Notes: a model not told the origin generated them from the letters alone. Shown: positions 1 to 9,956, counted from the first letter of the stretch. The stretch: DNA of 64,000 nucleotides from Ricordea florida (GCA_949710005.1 OX453272.1:47401146-47465145); one strand, 5' to 3'. A program made the numbers and translations.

Positions 1-1
1 C

Positions 2-241
2 TTCCATTCCAATCAGCCACCAACACCACCACCAATCCCGGACGTAATCTCCACTCCCGGTCTCCAGCCTATGCAAGCCGAAGCGCACGACATTCCGTCA
101 GCAGCTGCCCCATCCCCAACTGACGAAAGTGAAGACGCTGACGATGACACAACCCCACCAGAACCCCCAACAGACCTTCGGAGATCCACGCGCGTGAAAC
201 GCGCCCCTGCACACTTAGCAGACTATGTTACTGACTTTTAA
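2..241 (+). CDS. LTR-retrotransposon polyprotein, C-terminal tail (partial)
   Basis: An open frame enters from the left edge and stops at 239-241. It is proline-rich and acidic in the middle and ends with an arginine-rich tail (RRSTRVKRAPAHLADYV). That kind of tail closes the pol polyproteins of many LTR retrotransposons in invertebrates, after the integrase. No catalytic domain lies inside the window, so the assignment rests on composition and the tail only. A host proline-rich protein is the main alternative. Confidence 0.45.
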   Translation, partial: FHSNQPPTPPPIPDVISTPGLQPMQAEAHDIPSAAAPSPTDESEDADDDTTPPEPPTDLRRSTRVKRAPAHLADYVTDF

Positions 242-407
242 TACCATAACGTTATATAGTTTTTTTCCTTATCCATGGTTATCCTCCACGTTGTAAGAAA
301 CTAAGAAAGAGAAGTCACGCCAGTACCGGTCAGCGGTACATATTGTTAGTCATGTGACCGACCCCGGGTCGGCCATCTTGTTTTTCTAGTTTACTCTGGT
401 CTAGTTG
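242..407 (+). other. Possible 3' non-coding end of the retrotransposon
   Basis: After the stop codon there is a purine run (about 302-314) and then a GC-richer stretch with a CGACCCCGGGTCGG palindrome near 358-372. This is where a polypurine tract and 3' LTR would be expected. The second LTR copy is outside the window, so the LTR boundaries cannot be set. Confidence 0.25.
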
Positions 408-980
408 TTATTCCCCGAGTAAAGTCGTTTTGTTCAGTGTTCGCTTGTGCCTTGGTTGTTCCTTTACCCTTAACTGGCGTTCGGCAAATCTTTCAAGATT
501 GGCTTGGCTTAGTTGCTGATGATTCCACTGCAGAATGCGATGGCTGTGAGCTTGATAGATATAATCCAAAACTTGATTTGTAATCATACACAATACAGGA
601 ACCGGCCTAGCGAACAAGTGGACCATATCGCTGTATCGGCAAGGGAAGCACAACCGCTTCAAAAGCATGCATAGTCCTTCAGTTCCTTCACAAATTGTTC
701 CTTGGTGACAAATTATAACATCAGGAATCCGCAAAGCTTGAGAAAGCCTTGGGATATCAGTTTTCCTGAACCGAAATTCGGCCACACATTCATCTTCGGT
801 CAGGTTTTGGAGGTCGAAATGTGGATACAAGTCACACGGCAAGTCCAGGTTTTGTGGGCTGTAAAGGTCGTATAGTAAGAGAAATTCGGCGTCATTGAGG
901 ACTTTCATGTCATAGTAGAGCACTATAAGCTCTCTCGATTCTTTCCAAGAAACCATTTCTTCTAAATAAACATACCACAA
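408..980 (-). pseudogene. PIF/Harbinger (HARBI1-like) transposase, N-terminal exon
   Basis: The minus-strand frame has the N-terminal pattern of HARBI1-type proteins before the DDE nuclease domain: a fold with RIPDVIICHQGTICEGTEGL, then LCFPCRYSDMVHLFARPVP and MITNQVLDYIYQAHSHR. No catalytic DDE region follows. A usable splice donor (AAGG|GTAAAG, exon end at 468) lies inside the frame, so the last 20 or so codons are probably intron. Everything downstream is replaced by the retrotransposon end at 1-407. The piece is therefore a truncated or interrupted copy. A domesticated host gene with its remaining exons outside the window cannot be excluded. Confidence 0.5.
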
Positions 981-1142
981 CCAAAAAACTTGGAGCCGAG
1001 TCTGATTTGTTTACATCGAGTTTGACTTTGCCGTACTACAGAAAACTTAATCAATTCGAGTTTTGGCGGGAGAAACCGTAGTCGGCCCAGTCTCTTTCGG
1101 TTGCATCCGCCGTACCAGAGCTTCGCCGAAGTGGATCTTAAA

Positions 1143-1278
1143 GTCCCTAATAACGGCCCCCCCGAAAATAACGGCTACCCGAAAGTAACGTTTATTTTTT
1201 ACCTTGCTATTAAACCCCGAAAGTAACGGCCCCCCCGAAAGTAACGGCCCCCCCCGATAATAGCGGCCCCTTAAAAAA
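1143..1278. repeat. Short GC-rich repeats around CCGAAAGTAACGGCCCC
   Basis: About five imperfect copies of a 16-18 bp motif (CCGAAAGTAACGGCCCC, CCGAAAATAACGGCTAC, CCGATAATAGCGGCCCC) are arranged in tandem. The same motif recurs at 19741-19845, on the other side of element 1. It may be the subterminal repeat of an unrecognised DNA transposon. Confidence 0.55.
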
Positions 1279-2132
1279 TGACCACTCAAAAAAATATATA
1301 CCGTATTTTGTATTTAATGTAACATTTCAAGAGATACCGTCCAAAAAAAGTTACACTGCTTCTATTTGAATCAACTTACAATGAAATTAACGTAACGTAA
1401 CTGGAACGCGAAAAATATTTAAATCAGTACCGTAAATCCTCTCTTGCGTACAATCATCTCCTGTTTTAGTACAGTGTATTTTCGTACACACTGCATAACT
1501 AAACGCGTAAAAACTTTTGACTCTTATAAAGTACCGAGTACTAGAAATACATTATCTCTATTTTGATCACAGTAATGAACGTAACGCAACTGGAACGTGA
1601 AAATATTTACTGCTCTGTCACCAAAAGCTTAGGCCGGCTATCGATCGTATACCGATATCTTTAATTACCGTTTAATTTATTAATCATCAATCTTCGTCGT
1701 GAAACCATATTTGTTCCACATCGCTGGAATGGCCAACTGTATAGTTCTCCAGCCCGCTGAGATTAATTTCGTTATCGCGTTGCCCTCAAGCGTAATGCGG
1801 ATGGAACAGCCTGAGTGCAGGATTAATCAAAGTACAGAATCATTTGTGATTTTATTTTAAGCTTAACTGAATCCTGTTTGAAACAGACATACGGGTATAG
1901 AAACAGATAAAAGCTGTACCGTATGTGTCATCACAGTAATTAGTTGTCATATACAATATACGAACAATATTTTCGACGTATAGTATACGAACATTTGGGC
2001 CTTTTTTGTTACAGTTTACTTTGTTTACATGGATAATGAATAACCAGCATGCAACCTGAATGACCTTTTTTAACTCGTGGATACGCGAAGCGTATTTGCG
2101 AGTTTTTGTGGGGACTCCGATATGCAAATTGT

Positions 2133-2188
2133 CACTCACTCACTCACTCACTCACTCGCTCGCTCACTCACTCACTCACTCACTCACT
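2133..2188. repeat. (CACT)n microsatellite
   Basis: An almost perfect tetranucleotide run with a few CGCT variants in the middle. Confidence 0.9.
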
Positions 2189-2687
2189 CCAGTGTAGACA
2201 CACTTCGTAATTAGTCGGATAGAACTCGGGGGCACCGATATGAAGACGACAATTGTCGTGACCGAAGTCACGGAAGTCTGTTGATGAAAGTTCACGCTGA
2301 AAGTGTATCGTACCGTTGCCAGAGTTTGTAATGATTTTGTAGCTTAAGAGGACGATTAGCGAGGCCCTGTTAGGGGGAAATTTCGACAAGCAACATGGCC
2401 TTGAAACGGCGACATAAAGGACCTGAAATGGCGACGAACGACGAGCCGCTCACGGGAAATTACGACAGCGACCTTCCGAAATTGCGACGTGAAAAGGTTT
2501 GAAACTCAGACGCGCGACATAAACAACCTCACTAACAGGGCCTCATTAGCGGTCTTACTAAAATCAAAAGGAGTTTAAATGTTTCCAGTTAGGACAATGA
2601 CCAGCTTGGAGACTGAATTTCATGAGCCTTTTACTCGGCCAGGCGCTAAACGTGAACAGATGATAACTATTCGCTTTTCCGACATCG

Positions 2688-2692
2688 ACCGC
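2688..2692. repeat. Target-site duplication ACCGC, left of element 1
   Basis: The five bases next to the left TIR are ACCGC. The same five bases follow the right TIR at 18299-18303. The sixth base does not match. Confidence 0.75.
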
Positions 2693-3014
2693 ACTACTAT
2701 GTAAGCGTGTTTATAAGGCCGTTTTTAGGTTTTTTCAAGATTTGGCTGAGAATCATTGCCCTTTTTTAGCTTAAGGGAGGTTTTGCAAAGTCTTGGCCAA
2801 GTCAGGGGCCGACAGGCGGAGCGAGCAGAGCGAGCGGAGGGCGAGTCTGGACTTGGGCAAAGTCTATGCAAAAGTTCATAAGTACGTTTTGGGTTTATGC
2901 AAATTTGGTAGGAAAAAAATAGTTATTTTTTAGCTTAAATTATAAGTTCGTTTTTTTCAGATCACAAAAAATTTGATTTAAAGGATAGGAAATCTACATA
3001 AGATTAGTTATGGA
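2693..3014 (+). repeat. Left terminal inverted repeat of element 1 (322 bp)
   Basis: It pairs with 17977-18298 without gaps. It contains a GC-rich block with GCGAGC/GAGCGG repeats (about 2815-2845) and a promoter-like GATTTAAAGGAT at 2975-2986. It ends inside codon 2 of the polymerase gene, whose ATG is at 3010. Protein-primed replication would start at its outer end. Confidence 0.95.
2975..2986 (+). promoter_or_regulatory. Promoter-like motif for the polymerase gene, inside the TIR
   Basis: GATTTAAAGGAT lies 23 bases before the ATG. It matches the motif found before most genes of both elements. Because it is in the TIR, the same motif drives the gene at the other end. Confidence 0.6.
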
Positions 3015-6000
3015 TCGAAATAAAAATTCTGAAGAAAAGCCAGGAAAAAATGGCAAAACAATAAGAGGTTTAATAATGGAAAACTTGGAAAAAATCATCA
3101 AGAAAAATGGTAAATTTTTTCCAAAAAATGTTGTTATTAAAAAGTTGCGGAAAATTCCAAGAATTGATAGGTTTTTCGATAAATATCCAGCCCAATTACA
3201 AGTTCCAGTTCAAGAAATTGGTTTAATTCACAAAAAACCGAAAATATCAAGAAGAAGGAAATTAGCACCAACTTTTATAAAACCACAAAAACTAATTCCA
3301 GAAATATCAAGAAGAAGAAAACTAGCACCAACTTTTATAAAACCACAAAAACCAATTCTTGATGAGCCAGTACCTGAAATTAATATTCCAATTCTCAAAC
3401 CAATAAATAAAAGGCTTGAGGATTTAATCAATGAAAATATTATAAAACTTACTAATAGTAAAAAATCTCAACCAAAAGAGAAAGGTAAAAATTTTTCTGA
3501 TAGTGTGAGAGAAGAATTGAAGGAAAAAACTAAAAAGAAAAGAACAACAACCCTCAAAATATTTTCAATAAACCTAAATGAAGATGATCCTCTAATTCAA
3601 AATAATCGGGATAATATTATTAGAATTTGGCGGGATCTAAATAATGATTTGACAGAAACAATTTATAATGAGTTAGAACCCCAAATAGAAATGGGGGTAA
3701 GAATTGTTTTCAGTTTTACCGCTTTGATCCAAAGAGGAAATGGAGAAATAGCTTATCATTTTCATACATTTAGAAGAGGAGGAACTTTTAATTCCCTTTC
3801 GGAAATAAAAAAATATATAGAGAGATGTGAGGGTGAGAGATTGAGTTTAGAAGGAGATGCTTGGATGAGAGCATATTTACCTCCAGAAAAGAAGATTAAT
3901 AAACCAGGTGTTAATGAGGGTGGAGTTGAGTTTAGAGAAGTACAAATAAAAGTTATTAATACTAGACAGCCCTTAGTTGGGTGCGGAAGATTACCCGATG
4001 AATTACGAAAGAAAAGATGTATTTACTCTGTAGATGATAAAGATGATAATCTATGTGTATGGCGGTGTTTGGCTATTCTAATGAATATTCGTGATGGTGA
4101 ACAAAATCCTGAAAAAATTAAACAAAATCCTGAAAAAAGAATAGAGAAAAGAGCATTATATTTAGCTAGAACTTTTTATGGTAATAAAAAACTAAAAAAA
4201 GAAGATGTTAGATCAACAAAATTGGTTGATTTTGAGAAAATTTCAACAACTTTTTCTATAAATATCCGGGTTTATGAGCAGAAAGATATAACAAATTTTA
4301 AAGTTTGGAAATTGGTGTTTGGGAAAAATAATTTCAAAGATAATTTACCAACTTTAAATTTAGGTCTTTATAATAATCATGGTTTTTTCATTAAGGATCT
4401 AGACCTTCTTGCACAAAACTGGGTATGCCAAGGATGTAAACAAAAATTTACCAGACACGATGATTTAAAAAGGCATTTTACCAATGAAACATGCACAGGA
4501 GGAAAGACAAAAATAGTATGCACGGGAGAAAAGATAAAACATATCATGAATGAATCTGACAAAGTTTTTTACGGGGGGAAAATAAATTTTAGTTATAAAG
4601 CATGTAGGTGGATAGAACACCATTCTAAAATTATAGGTAAACATATTCATCACGCGCTTTGCGGACATGGTGGTGAAAGGTGTTATAGGGATGAGGAGGA
4701 GAATGAGATTTTGTTTGACGGATACGAACCCGAGACAAAAACTGTTTTTGAGTTTTATGGTTGTAAATGGCATGGGTGCCCGTGTTCAGCAATCGACAAA
4801 ATTAAATATAATGAAACTATTGAAAGAGAGAATATGATAAAAAGCTTAGGTTATAATGTAGTTTCGGTTTGGGAGTGTGAAAATCCTGAATTACCTAATA
4901 TCTGGTTCAAAAAGAAATTTAACCCATATCCCTATTTTATTGATTACGATTTTGAGGGATTATTGCAAAAAGAAGATAAAAAGATTACCGATGATTTAGT
5001 TTTTACCCATACTCACATTCCAGTTAGTGTCGCAATAATCGATAATTTAACAAAAAAACCCGTTTTTCTTTATAACCAAAATCCTGATCTCCTGATAAAA
5101 GAGTTCGTTGAAAAATTGGAGGAAATAAGAAAAATTATAGTAGAAAAGGTTAGAGAAGAATACCCGCTTCCTGATCAAGATTCTTTGCAAAAAAATGTCT
5201 TACAAAAATATGAAGAATGGTGTAATCAAGTACCTGTTTTTGGGTTTAATAGTGGAAAATATGATATCAATTTGGTTAAAAGACATTTTATAAAACACAT
5301 GACTGAAAAAACTAAGGATATTTTTATTGCAAAGAAACAGAATAGGTATATGTTTTTAACAACACCGAATTTCAAATTCTTGGATATAATGTCCTATCTT
5401 GCGCCTGGAGTTTCTTTTGATTCTTGGTGTAAAGCAAACAATTGTGAAGCCAAAAAACTTGTTCTACCTTATGAAAAATTGGACGGATATGATAAGCTTT
5501 CCTTAGTTGGGCCCGTGAAACATGAAGATTTTTACTCTTCCTTGAAAAAGAAAAATATTTCAAAAGAAGAATATGAAGAATATTTGCTCGAATTCGAAAA
5601 GAGGGGTTGTGTTACAATGTTAGACTGGTTGAAAGAGTATAATTTGAATGATGTTATTCCTTTTCTGGAAGCCCTTGAAAAAACAAGGAGTTTATATTAT
5701 CCAGATGAAATTGATATATCAAAAGATGCCGTTTCCATTCCGGGGGTATCAATGAGGGCTGTTCTAAATAAATATCAAAAAATGAAGAAGAAAGGTGATC
5801 CTGAATTGTACGCTCCAGGTCAATATTGTATTCATAGATGCAATAAAATTTGTAATGAAGAGTTTTGCAAAAAATGCTACAAAATAAGAAAAGATTGTAA
5901 AATATGCGACAAAAACAAGAGTTATAAATTATTGAAAACGGGTATGGTTGGAGGCCCTAGTATTATTTTTGTGAGATATGCGGAGGCAGAAAAAACAATG

Positions 6001-7461
6001 ATTCGCCCTCATAAATATAAATTTCCGGAAAATTGTGCGAGAATTGTTGGTTATGACGCAAATGGGTTATATCTATCATGTTCTGGCCAAGAAATGCCAT
6101 GCGGAAAAGAAGAATGCATTGTTATTGAAAAGCCATCGGATCCTAAAATTATTAAGAAGATTTGCAAAGATATTCTTGATGGAAATCTTTTCGGATTTTG
6201 TCAAGTTGATATCCATGTCCCCGATCATCTAAAAGAAAAGTTTGAAGAATTTTCACCTCTATTTATTGTAGATGAAGTTCCTGAATATTTAGTACCAGAT
6301 CATATGAAAGAATATCAATTAGCGACAGGTAGAAAACATCTAAAAGACAATAAAAAATTGCTTGGTGTTTCCAAGGCAAAAAAGATATTTTTATATACAC
6401 CTATGATAAAATGGTATCTTAATCATGGATTGGAGATTACCGCCATCCATAATATTTTAAAGTATGAATCGGGAAGGCCGTTTGCATTTTTTCCAAAAGA
6501 GGTTGCAGATGCAAGAAGAGATGGAGATATTGAGGTTTTATTGGAAAAACTAGGTAAAGCCTTTGATAAAAATAATATTGATGATGTGGTAAAAATTACC
6601 AATGAATTAAACCAATTTCCTGATATATTTAAAGTTATTGAAGAAAATAAAGATATCAAAGTACTGATTGAAAAACTAAAACCAAGGTACAAAGGTTGTA
6701 AAGAATTAGCAGACACGAATAAACTTAGGGGAAATTCTTTCTACGGAAAAATGATAGAAGATAAAGAAAAACATAATATCACAAAGTATACTCAGGATGA
6801 GGAAGAGGTTGAAAAAGCCCTAAGATCTGCTTTCTTTGAGGATCTTAATGAAATAAATGACACATATGAAATAATAAAACGAAAAAGATTAATAAAAATA
6901 GATAGACCCTATCAATGCGGCATCGCGGTTTATCAATTGGCAAAACTAAGAATGCTGGAATTCTATTACGATTTTTTGGATAAATATTTTGATAGAAAGG
7001 ATTTTGAGTTGATTCAAATGGACACAGATTCAATGTACATGGCAATCTCGTCAGAAAATTTGGATGATATTATAAAACCCGAAATGAGAGAAGAATACTT
7101 TAGTGGCGGGAAAGAAAAATTCTTATCGACTTCTAAATATCATGAAAGGACTCCGGGTTTGTTCAAAAAAGAGTTTTCGGGGATTAGAATGATTGCAATT
7201 TCTTCAAAATGTTATTACGCGGAGGATGAGAAAGGAAAGGCAAAGTATAGTTGCAAAGGTACAATTCATAGACAAAACGAAATGAACTGGGATAGATACA
7301 TGTCAGCTTTGAAAGGGGCAATTGATATGTCACAAAATACAGGTTTTAGAATCAATGATAACCAAATTGTGACATATACACAAATTAAAAAAGGATTGAA
7401 TGCTTATTATGATAAAAGATGGGTTTATGAGGATGGAATTCACACAAACCCATTATATTAG
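3010..7461 (+). CDS. Protein-primed family B DNA polymerase with long N-terminal extension
   Basis: This 1483-aa protein is the replicative polymerase of the element. The polymerase motifs are YDANGLYLS (about 1015), KLRGNSFYGK (about 1238) and MDTDS (about 1337). The exonuclease motifs are DYDFEG (about 645), FNSGKYD (about 745) and YNLNDVIPF (about 877). Upstream are a basic, low-complexity N-terminus with a repeated RRRKLAPTFIKPQK segment, a DNLCVWRCLA block near 346 with a later NNHGFF (OTU-protease-like spacing, uncertain), a C2H2 finger (CQGCKQKFTRHDDLKRHF, about 473), and an EFYGCKWHGC block near 581 that resembles a Vsr/PD-(D/E)XK nuclease. A Cys-rich finger lies near 941-970. The terminal-protein role is probably in the N-terminal extension. 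The gene starts in the TIR and ends overlapping the convergent integrase gene by 9 bp. Confidence 0.95.
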   Translation: MDRNKNSEEKPGKNGKTIRGLIMENLEKIIKKNGKFFPKNVVIKKLRKIPRIDRFFDKYPAQLQVPVQEIGLIHKKPKISRRRKLAPTFIKPQKLIPEISRRRKLAPTFIKPQKPILDEPVPEINIPILKPINKRLEDLINENIIKLTNSKKSQPKEKGKNFSDSVREELKEKTKKKRTTTLKIFSINLNEDDPLIQNNRDNIIRIWRDLNNDLTETIYNELEPQIEMGVRIVFSFTALIQRGNGEIAYHFHTFRRGGTFNSLSEIKKYIERCEGERLSLEGDAWMRAYLPPEKKINKPGVNEGGVEFREVQIKVINTRQPLVGCGRLPDELRKKRCIYSVDDKDDNLCVWRCLAILMNIRDGEQNPEKIKQNPEKRIEKRALYLARTFYGNKKLKKEDVRSTKLVDFEKISTTFSINIRVYEQKDITNFKVWKLVFGKNNFKDNLPTLNLGLYNNHGFFIKDLDLLAQNWVCQGCKQKFTRHDDLKRHFTNETCTGGKTKIVCTGEKIKHIMNESDKVFYGGKINFSYKACRWIEHHSKIIGKHIHHALCGHGGERCYRDEEENEILFDGYEPETKTVFEFYGCKWHGCPCSAIDKIKYNETIERENMIKSLGYNVVSVWECENPELPNIWFKKKFNPYPYFIDYDFEGLLQKEDKKITDDLVFTHTHIPVSVAIIDNLTKKPVFLYNQNPDLLIKEFVEKLEEIRKIIVEKVREEYPLPDQDSLQKNVLQKYEEWCNQVPVFGFNSGKYDINLVKRHFIKHMTEKTKDIFIAKKQNRYMFLTTPNFKFLDIMSYLAPGVSFDSWCKANNCEAKKLVLPYEKLDGYDKLSLVGPVKHEDFYSSLKKKNISKEEYEEYLLEFEKRGCVTMLDWLKEYNLNDVIPFLEALEKTRSLYYPDEIDISKDAVSIPGVSMRAVLNKYQKMKKKGDPELYAPGQYCIHRCNKICNEEFCKKCYKIRKDCKICDKNKSYKLLKTGMVGGPSIIFVRYAEAEKTMIRPHKYKFPENCARIVGYDANGLYLSCSGQEMPCGKEECIVIEKPSDPKIIKKICKDILDGNLFGFCQVDIHVPDHLKEKFEEFSPLFIVDEVPEYLVPDHMKEYQLATGRKHLKDNKKLLGVSKAKKIFLYTPMIKWYLNHGLEITAIHNILKYESGRPFAFFPKEVADARRDGDIEVLLEKLGKAFDKNNIDDVVKITNELNQFPDIFKVIEENKDIKVLIEKLKPRYKGCKELADTNKLRGNSFYGKMIEDKEKHNITKYTQDEEEVEKALRSAFFEDLNEINDTYEIIKRKRLIKIDRPYQCGIAVYQLAKLRMLEFYYDFLDKYFDRKDFELIQMDTDSMYMAISSENLDDIIKPEMREEYFSGGKEKFLSTSKYHERTPGLFKKEFSGIRMIAISSKCYYAEDEKGKAKYSCKGTIHRQNEMNWDRYMSALKGAIDMSQNTGFRINDNQIVTYTQIKKGLNAYYDKRWVYEDGIHTNPLY

Positions 7462-8427
7462 AACAGAATTAGGGGGTAACTCTGTATCATCCGGAATAAC
7501 TTGTAATTCTTCACGCACAAAACCTCTTCTTGGGCCGTCCTCTAAAAAGTATAAAACAGGCTGATTAGGAGAAATTCTACTTCCAGAAATATAATAAACT
7601 TTTATGCTCCAAATGGGATCTGTGGCTCTTCTTCTTTCTCCGCCTTCAAGTTCACCGGGAGATAATAAATATCTAACCTTAACTTCAGTTGGTAGTCTAA
7701 CCTCATCAAGCCCCACAACCCGTTTGTAATTTTTAGGTTTAATATCAACCTCTTTCATTTTTATAGCCTCATCAGGCTCTTTACCGGTTATTCTCATAAG
7801 TTTATTATTCAAGGTTTTTAGAATAGCTGGCAATCTTTTCACCCATACTCTTGATCGATCATCACTAATCATTTCTTGCGCATATTGATGACTAAATAAT
7901 CTTTCTCCTAATATTCTATTTGCATTTTCCACAAATGCTTGTGCTCTATGATTACCGGCTTCACTTCTCTGTATTTTCACATTATGGTAATTCATGAGTT
8001 TACTAACTTCGCCCATAAATTCTTTCCCAGGATCAACCATTAATGTTTTTGGGTATTTCAATCTTCTAGAATATATTTTCTTAAAAGCTTCTGATATCTC
8101 TCGACTTTCTTTTGAGGTTAATGGCTCAGCATCTTTATATCTCGAGGCGATATCAACCACAACTAACGTATATTTATATGTTTTTCTTCCGACTTTATCG
8201 TGCGGTAAAAATAATAAATCTGCTTGGTGAATCTGATTTGGTTTATCTACAGTCCAATGGGGTCTAGGAATATATTTAGGAGCAGGTAGATAGATTTGCC
8301 ATATTGCTTGTTTCTCTAACCATTGTTTTGCCTCATTTTCACTTACTTTCGCTTTCTCAGCTAATTTAGGAATTGCAGAATATCCTTTCCAATATCCTTC
8401 AGCCGAATAATATATTTTTGTCATCAT
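7453..8427 (-). CDS. Retroviral-type (rve) integrase of element 1
   Basis: A 324-aa DDE integrase that would insert the element into host DNA. The catalytic residues visible are D70 (HQADLLFLP), D132 (MVDPGKEF) and E167 (AFVENANR), with 34 residues between the last two. The N-terminal 50 residues look like a helix-turn-helix (SAIPKLAEKAKVSENEAKQWL) typical of Polinton integrases. The C-terminal part with DPIWSIKVYYISG and PVLYFLEDGPRRGFVREEL is probably a small SH3/chromo-like DNA-binding domain. It is transcribed toward the polymerase and diverges from the next gene with only 31 bp between start codons, so the two share one control region. Confidence 0.93.
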   Translation of the reverse strand: MMTKIYYSAEGYWKGYSAIPKLAEKAKVSENEAKQWLEKQAIWQIYLPAPKYIPRPHWTVDKPNQIHQADLLFLPHDKVGRKTYKYTLVVVDIASRYKDAEPLTSKESREISEAFKKIYSRRLKYPKTLMVDPGKEFMGEVSKLMNYHNVKIQRSEAGNHRAQAFVENANRILGERLFSHQYAQEMISDDRSRVWVKRLPAILKTLNNKLMRITGKEPDEAIKMKEVDIKPKNYKRVVGLDEVRLPTEVKVRYLLSPGELEGGERRRATDPIWSIKVYYISGSRISPNQPVLYFLEDGPRRGFVREELQVIPDDTELPPNSVLI

Positions 8428-8458
8428 TTAAAAATAAACAAGTATCTTATAAATCAAA
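8428..8458. promoter_or_regulatory. Bidirectional promoter between integrase and small ORF
   Basis: The 31-bp gap has GTATCTTATAAATC. Read on the minus strand this is GATTTATAAGATAC, so a near-symmetric version of the common promoter motif could serve both directions. Confidence 0.5.
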
Positions 8459-8650
8459 ATGGTGTCGGAGGAAGAAGAAATAAAATTTACCGAATACCAA
8501 ATCAACATTATGAAAAAAATTATTAGGAAAAAAATTCTATATATGGAAGATGGCGATCAAATTTTTAATGTTTTAATTTTAATTCCGGAGGCAAGAGAAG
8601 GTTTATTAAAACATATCGATAGGTTAGAAAATAGAGGAACACAGGTTTAA
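8459..8650 (+). CDS. Small acidic/basic protein, 63 aa, unknown
   Basis: An acidic start (VSEEEEIKF) is followed by a basic stretch (KKIIRKKI) and a leucine-rich helix-like C-terminus. It has the common motif before its ATG and lies 29 bp before the capsid gene, which has its own copy of the motif. No counterpart is present at the same place in element 2. I do not recognise it. Confidence 0.6.
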   Translation: MVSEEEEIKFTEYQINIMKKIIRKKILYMEDGDQIFNVLILIPEAREGLLKHIDRLENRGTQV

Positions 8651-8659
8651 AGGTTACTC

Positions 8660-8674
8660 AAAGTATCTTATAAA
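8660..8674 (+). promoter_or_regulatory. Promoter-like motif before the capsid gene
   Basis: AGTATCTTATAAATT lies just before the capsid ATG at 8680 and is nearly identical to the motif before the 8459 gene. Confidence 0.5.
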
Positions 8675-8679
8675 TTACA

Positions 8680-9921
8680 ATGACGTCTGAAAAAATTAAC
8701 CCAAACAGAATTCCGAAGGAACCCTTTGGTTTAAAAGCAGAATCAACATTGAATCGTATTACTCTTAATCCATCCACAGCCAGTCCGGGAGAAACCTTAT
8801 ATATAAATATTCCAAAACTCGCGGAGAATTTGGTGATTGTCCCCGGGAGTGTATCTCTCATGTTTGATTTGGATGTCGAGGGACATGCTAATAATACAGT
8901 TGTTAATAATTTAGGATGTAATCTTGTAACCAGAATGAAAGTTCTTTTCGGGGGAGAGACATTGCAAGATACTCAAGGATATGATTTATTTCAAACTTAT
9001 CGTGATTTATTCTTAACCGAAGAAGAGCGAGAGGATAGATTAAAACAAGGTATTTCCTCACTAAATATCAGAAAACTTAGAACAAATGCGGGAGATAAAA
9101 AAACACAAGATGTAAAAGAAGTTGCCCTAGCTAATGTCCATGGTTCAAAGTACAGAATACCATTAAAACATCCAATTCTAAATGACCATGGAGTTTTTTA
9201 CCCAAAAGCGCTTGAAAACCATCTTATATTTGAGCTCACACTTGCACCTGTAAATAATATTCTTATTTTTTCTGATACAACAAAGGCGCCCTCATATTCA
9301 ATCAAAAACTTAGAGTTAGAATATTCTTCAATTTCTAGCGAATACTTAGCTCGTGAGGCCCAAGCAACTTATCAAGTAGGTAAAGGATTCTTTTATGAAA
9401 ATATTACCTTACACAAAACTTTTACATTTTCCATTGGCGGAGATGGTGTTATTAATCAGCATATTAATTTACCGAGAAGATCAATGACAGGAATATTGTT
9501 TTTGTTTTTAATGCCTCAAGCTGCAGGAGCAAGGGATTCTGAAAATTTTTATAATCCTGGTATATCTTCAGTTGAAATTGATGTTGATGGTGTACCAAAT
9601 AGAATATACTCTAGGGGAATGATTCCGTCCGATCTTTGGGAATCCGTGAAAAAAAGATTTCACCGGGATGATGGTTTACAAATTTCATTGAAAGAAAAAG
9701 AATTTTACGCGGATAAGTTTGCTCTTTGGGTTGATACTAGAACTCACCCAGATAATGGTATTCATGGCGGCGGACTTGCTCTAAATAATACGCACGATGG
9801 CGTAAAAATAGAAATTAAACGAAAACAGAGCGGATCTGGAACCGTAACTTGTCATATGTTTGTCGTAGCAGACGCAATGATGGAGATTATGAATTCAAGT
9901 TTGAGATCAATTAAGTACTGA
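8680..9921 (+). CDS. Major capsid protein (double jelly-roll, hexon-like)
   Basis: A 413-aa protein with the conserved signature of the Polinton major capsid family. It has an N-terminal ESTLNRITLNP, then GETLYINIPKLAENLVIVPG, a strongly conserved VLFGGETLQDTQGYDLFQTY, KLRTNAGDK, and HPILNDHGVFYPKAL, where the first barrel appears to close. The second half carries QHINLPRRSMTGI, MIPSDLWESVKKRF and a C-terminal MFVVADAMMEIMNS. In the Polinton family this protein forms trimeric capsomers of an icosahedral shell. It is collinear with the element 2 protein over its whole length and shows no break. It is the first gene of the particle block and is followed 35 bp later by the packaging ATPase. Confidence 0.9.
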   Translation: MTSEKINPNRIPKEPFGLKAESTLNRITLNPSTASPGETLYINIPKLAENLVIVPGSVSLMFDLDVEGHANNTVVNNLGCNLVTRMKVLFGGETLQDTQGYDLFQTYRDLFLTEEEREDRLKQGISSLNIRKLRTNAGDKKTQDVKEVALANVHGSKYRIPLKHPILNDHGVFYPKALENHLIFELTLAPVNNILIFSDTTKAPSYSIKNLELEYSSISSEYLAREAQATYQVGKGFFYENITLHKTFTFSIGGDGVINQHINLPRRSMTGILFLFLMPQAAGARDSENFYNPGISSVEIDVDGVPNRIYSRGMIPSDLWESVKKRFHRDDGLQISLKEKEFYADKFALWVDTRTHPDNGIHGGGLALNNTHDGVKIEIKRKQSGSGTVTCHMFVVADAMMEIMNSSLRSIKY

Positions 9922-9956
9922 CCGTCTAAAAAAATAATGTTATGATACAAAAAATC

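Larger units (their letters stand above)
981..2692. other. Left host flank without a convincing gene
   Basis: The open frames here are short and repeat-driven. There is a GC-rich short-repeat block (1143-1278), a (CACT)n run (2133-2188), and otherwise unremarkable mixed DNA. A minus-strand frame ending near 1690 after a possible splice acceptor could be a small last exon, but nothing supports it beyond the open frame. Confidence 0.4.

Noticed and set aside
1852..2139. 95-aa minus-strand gene in the left flank
   Set aside because: Composition is that of random AT-rich DNA and the frame starts beside the CACT microsatellite.
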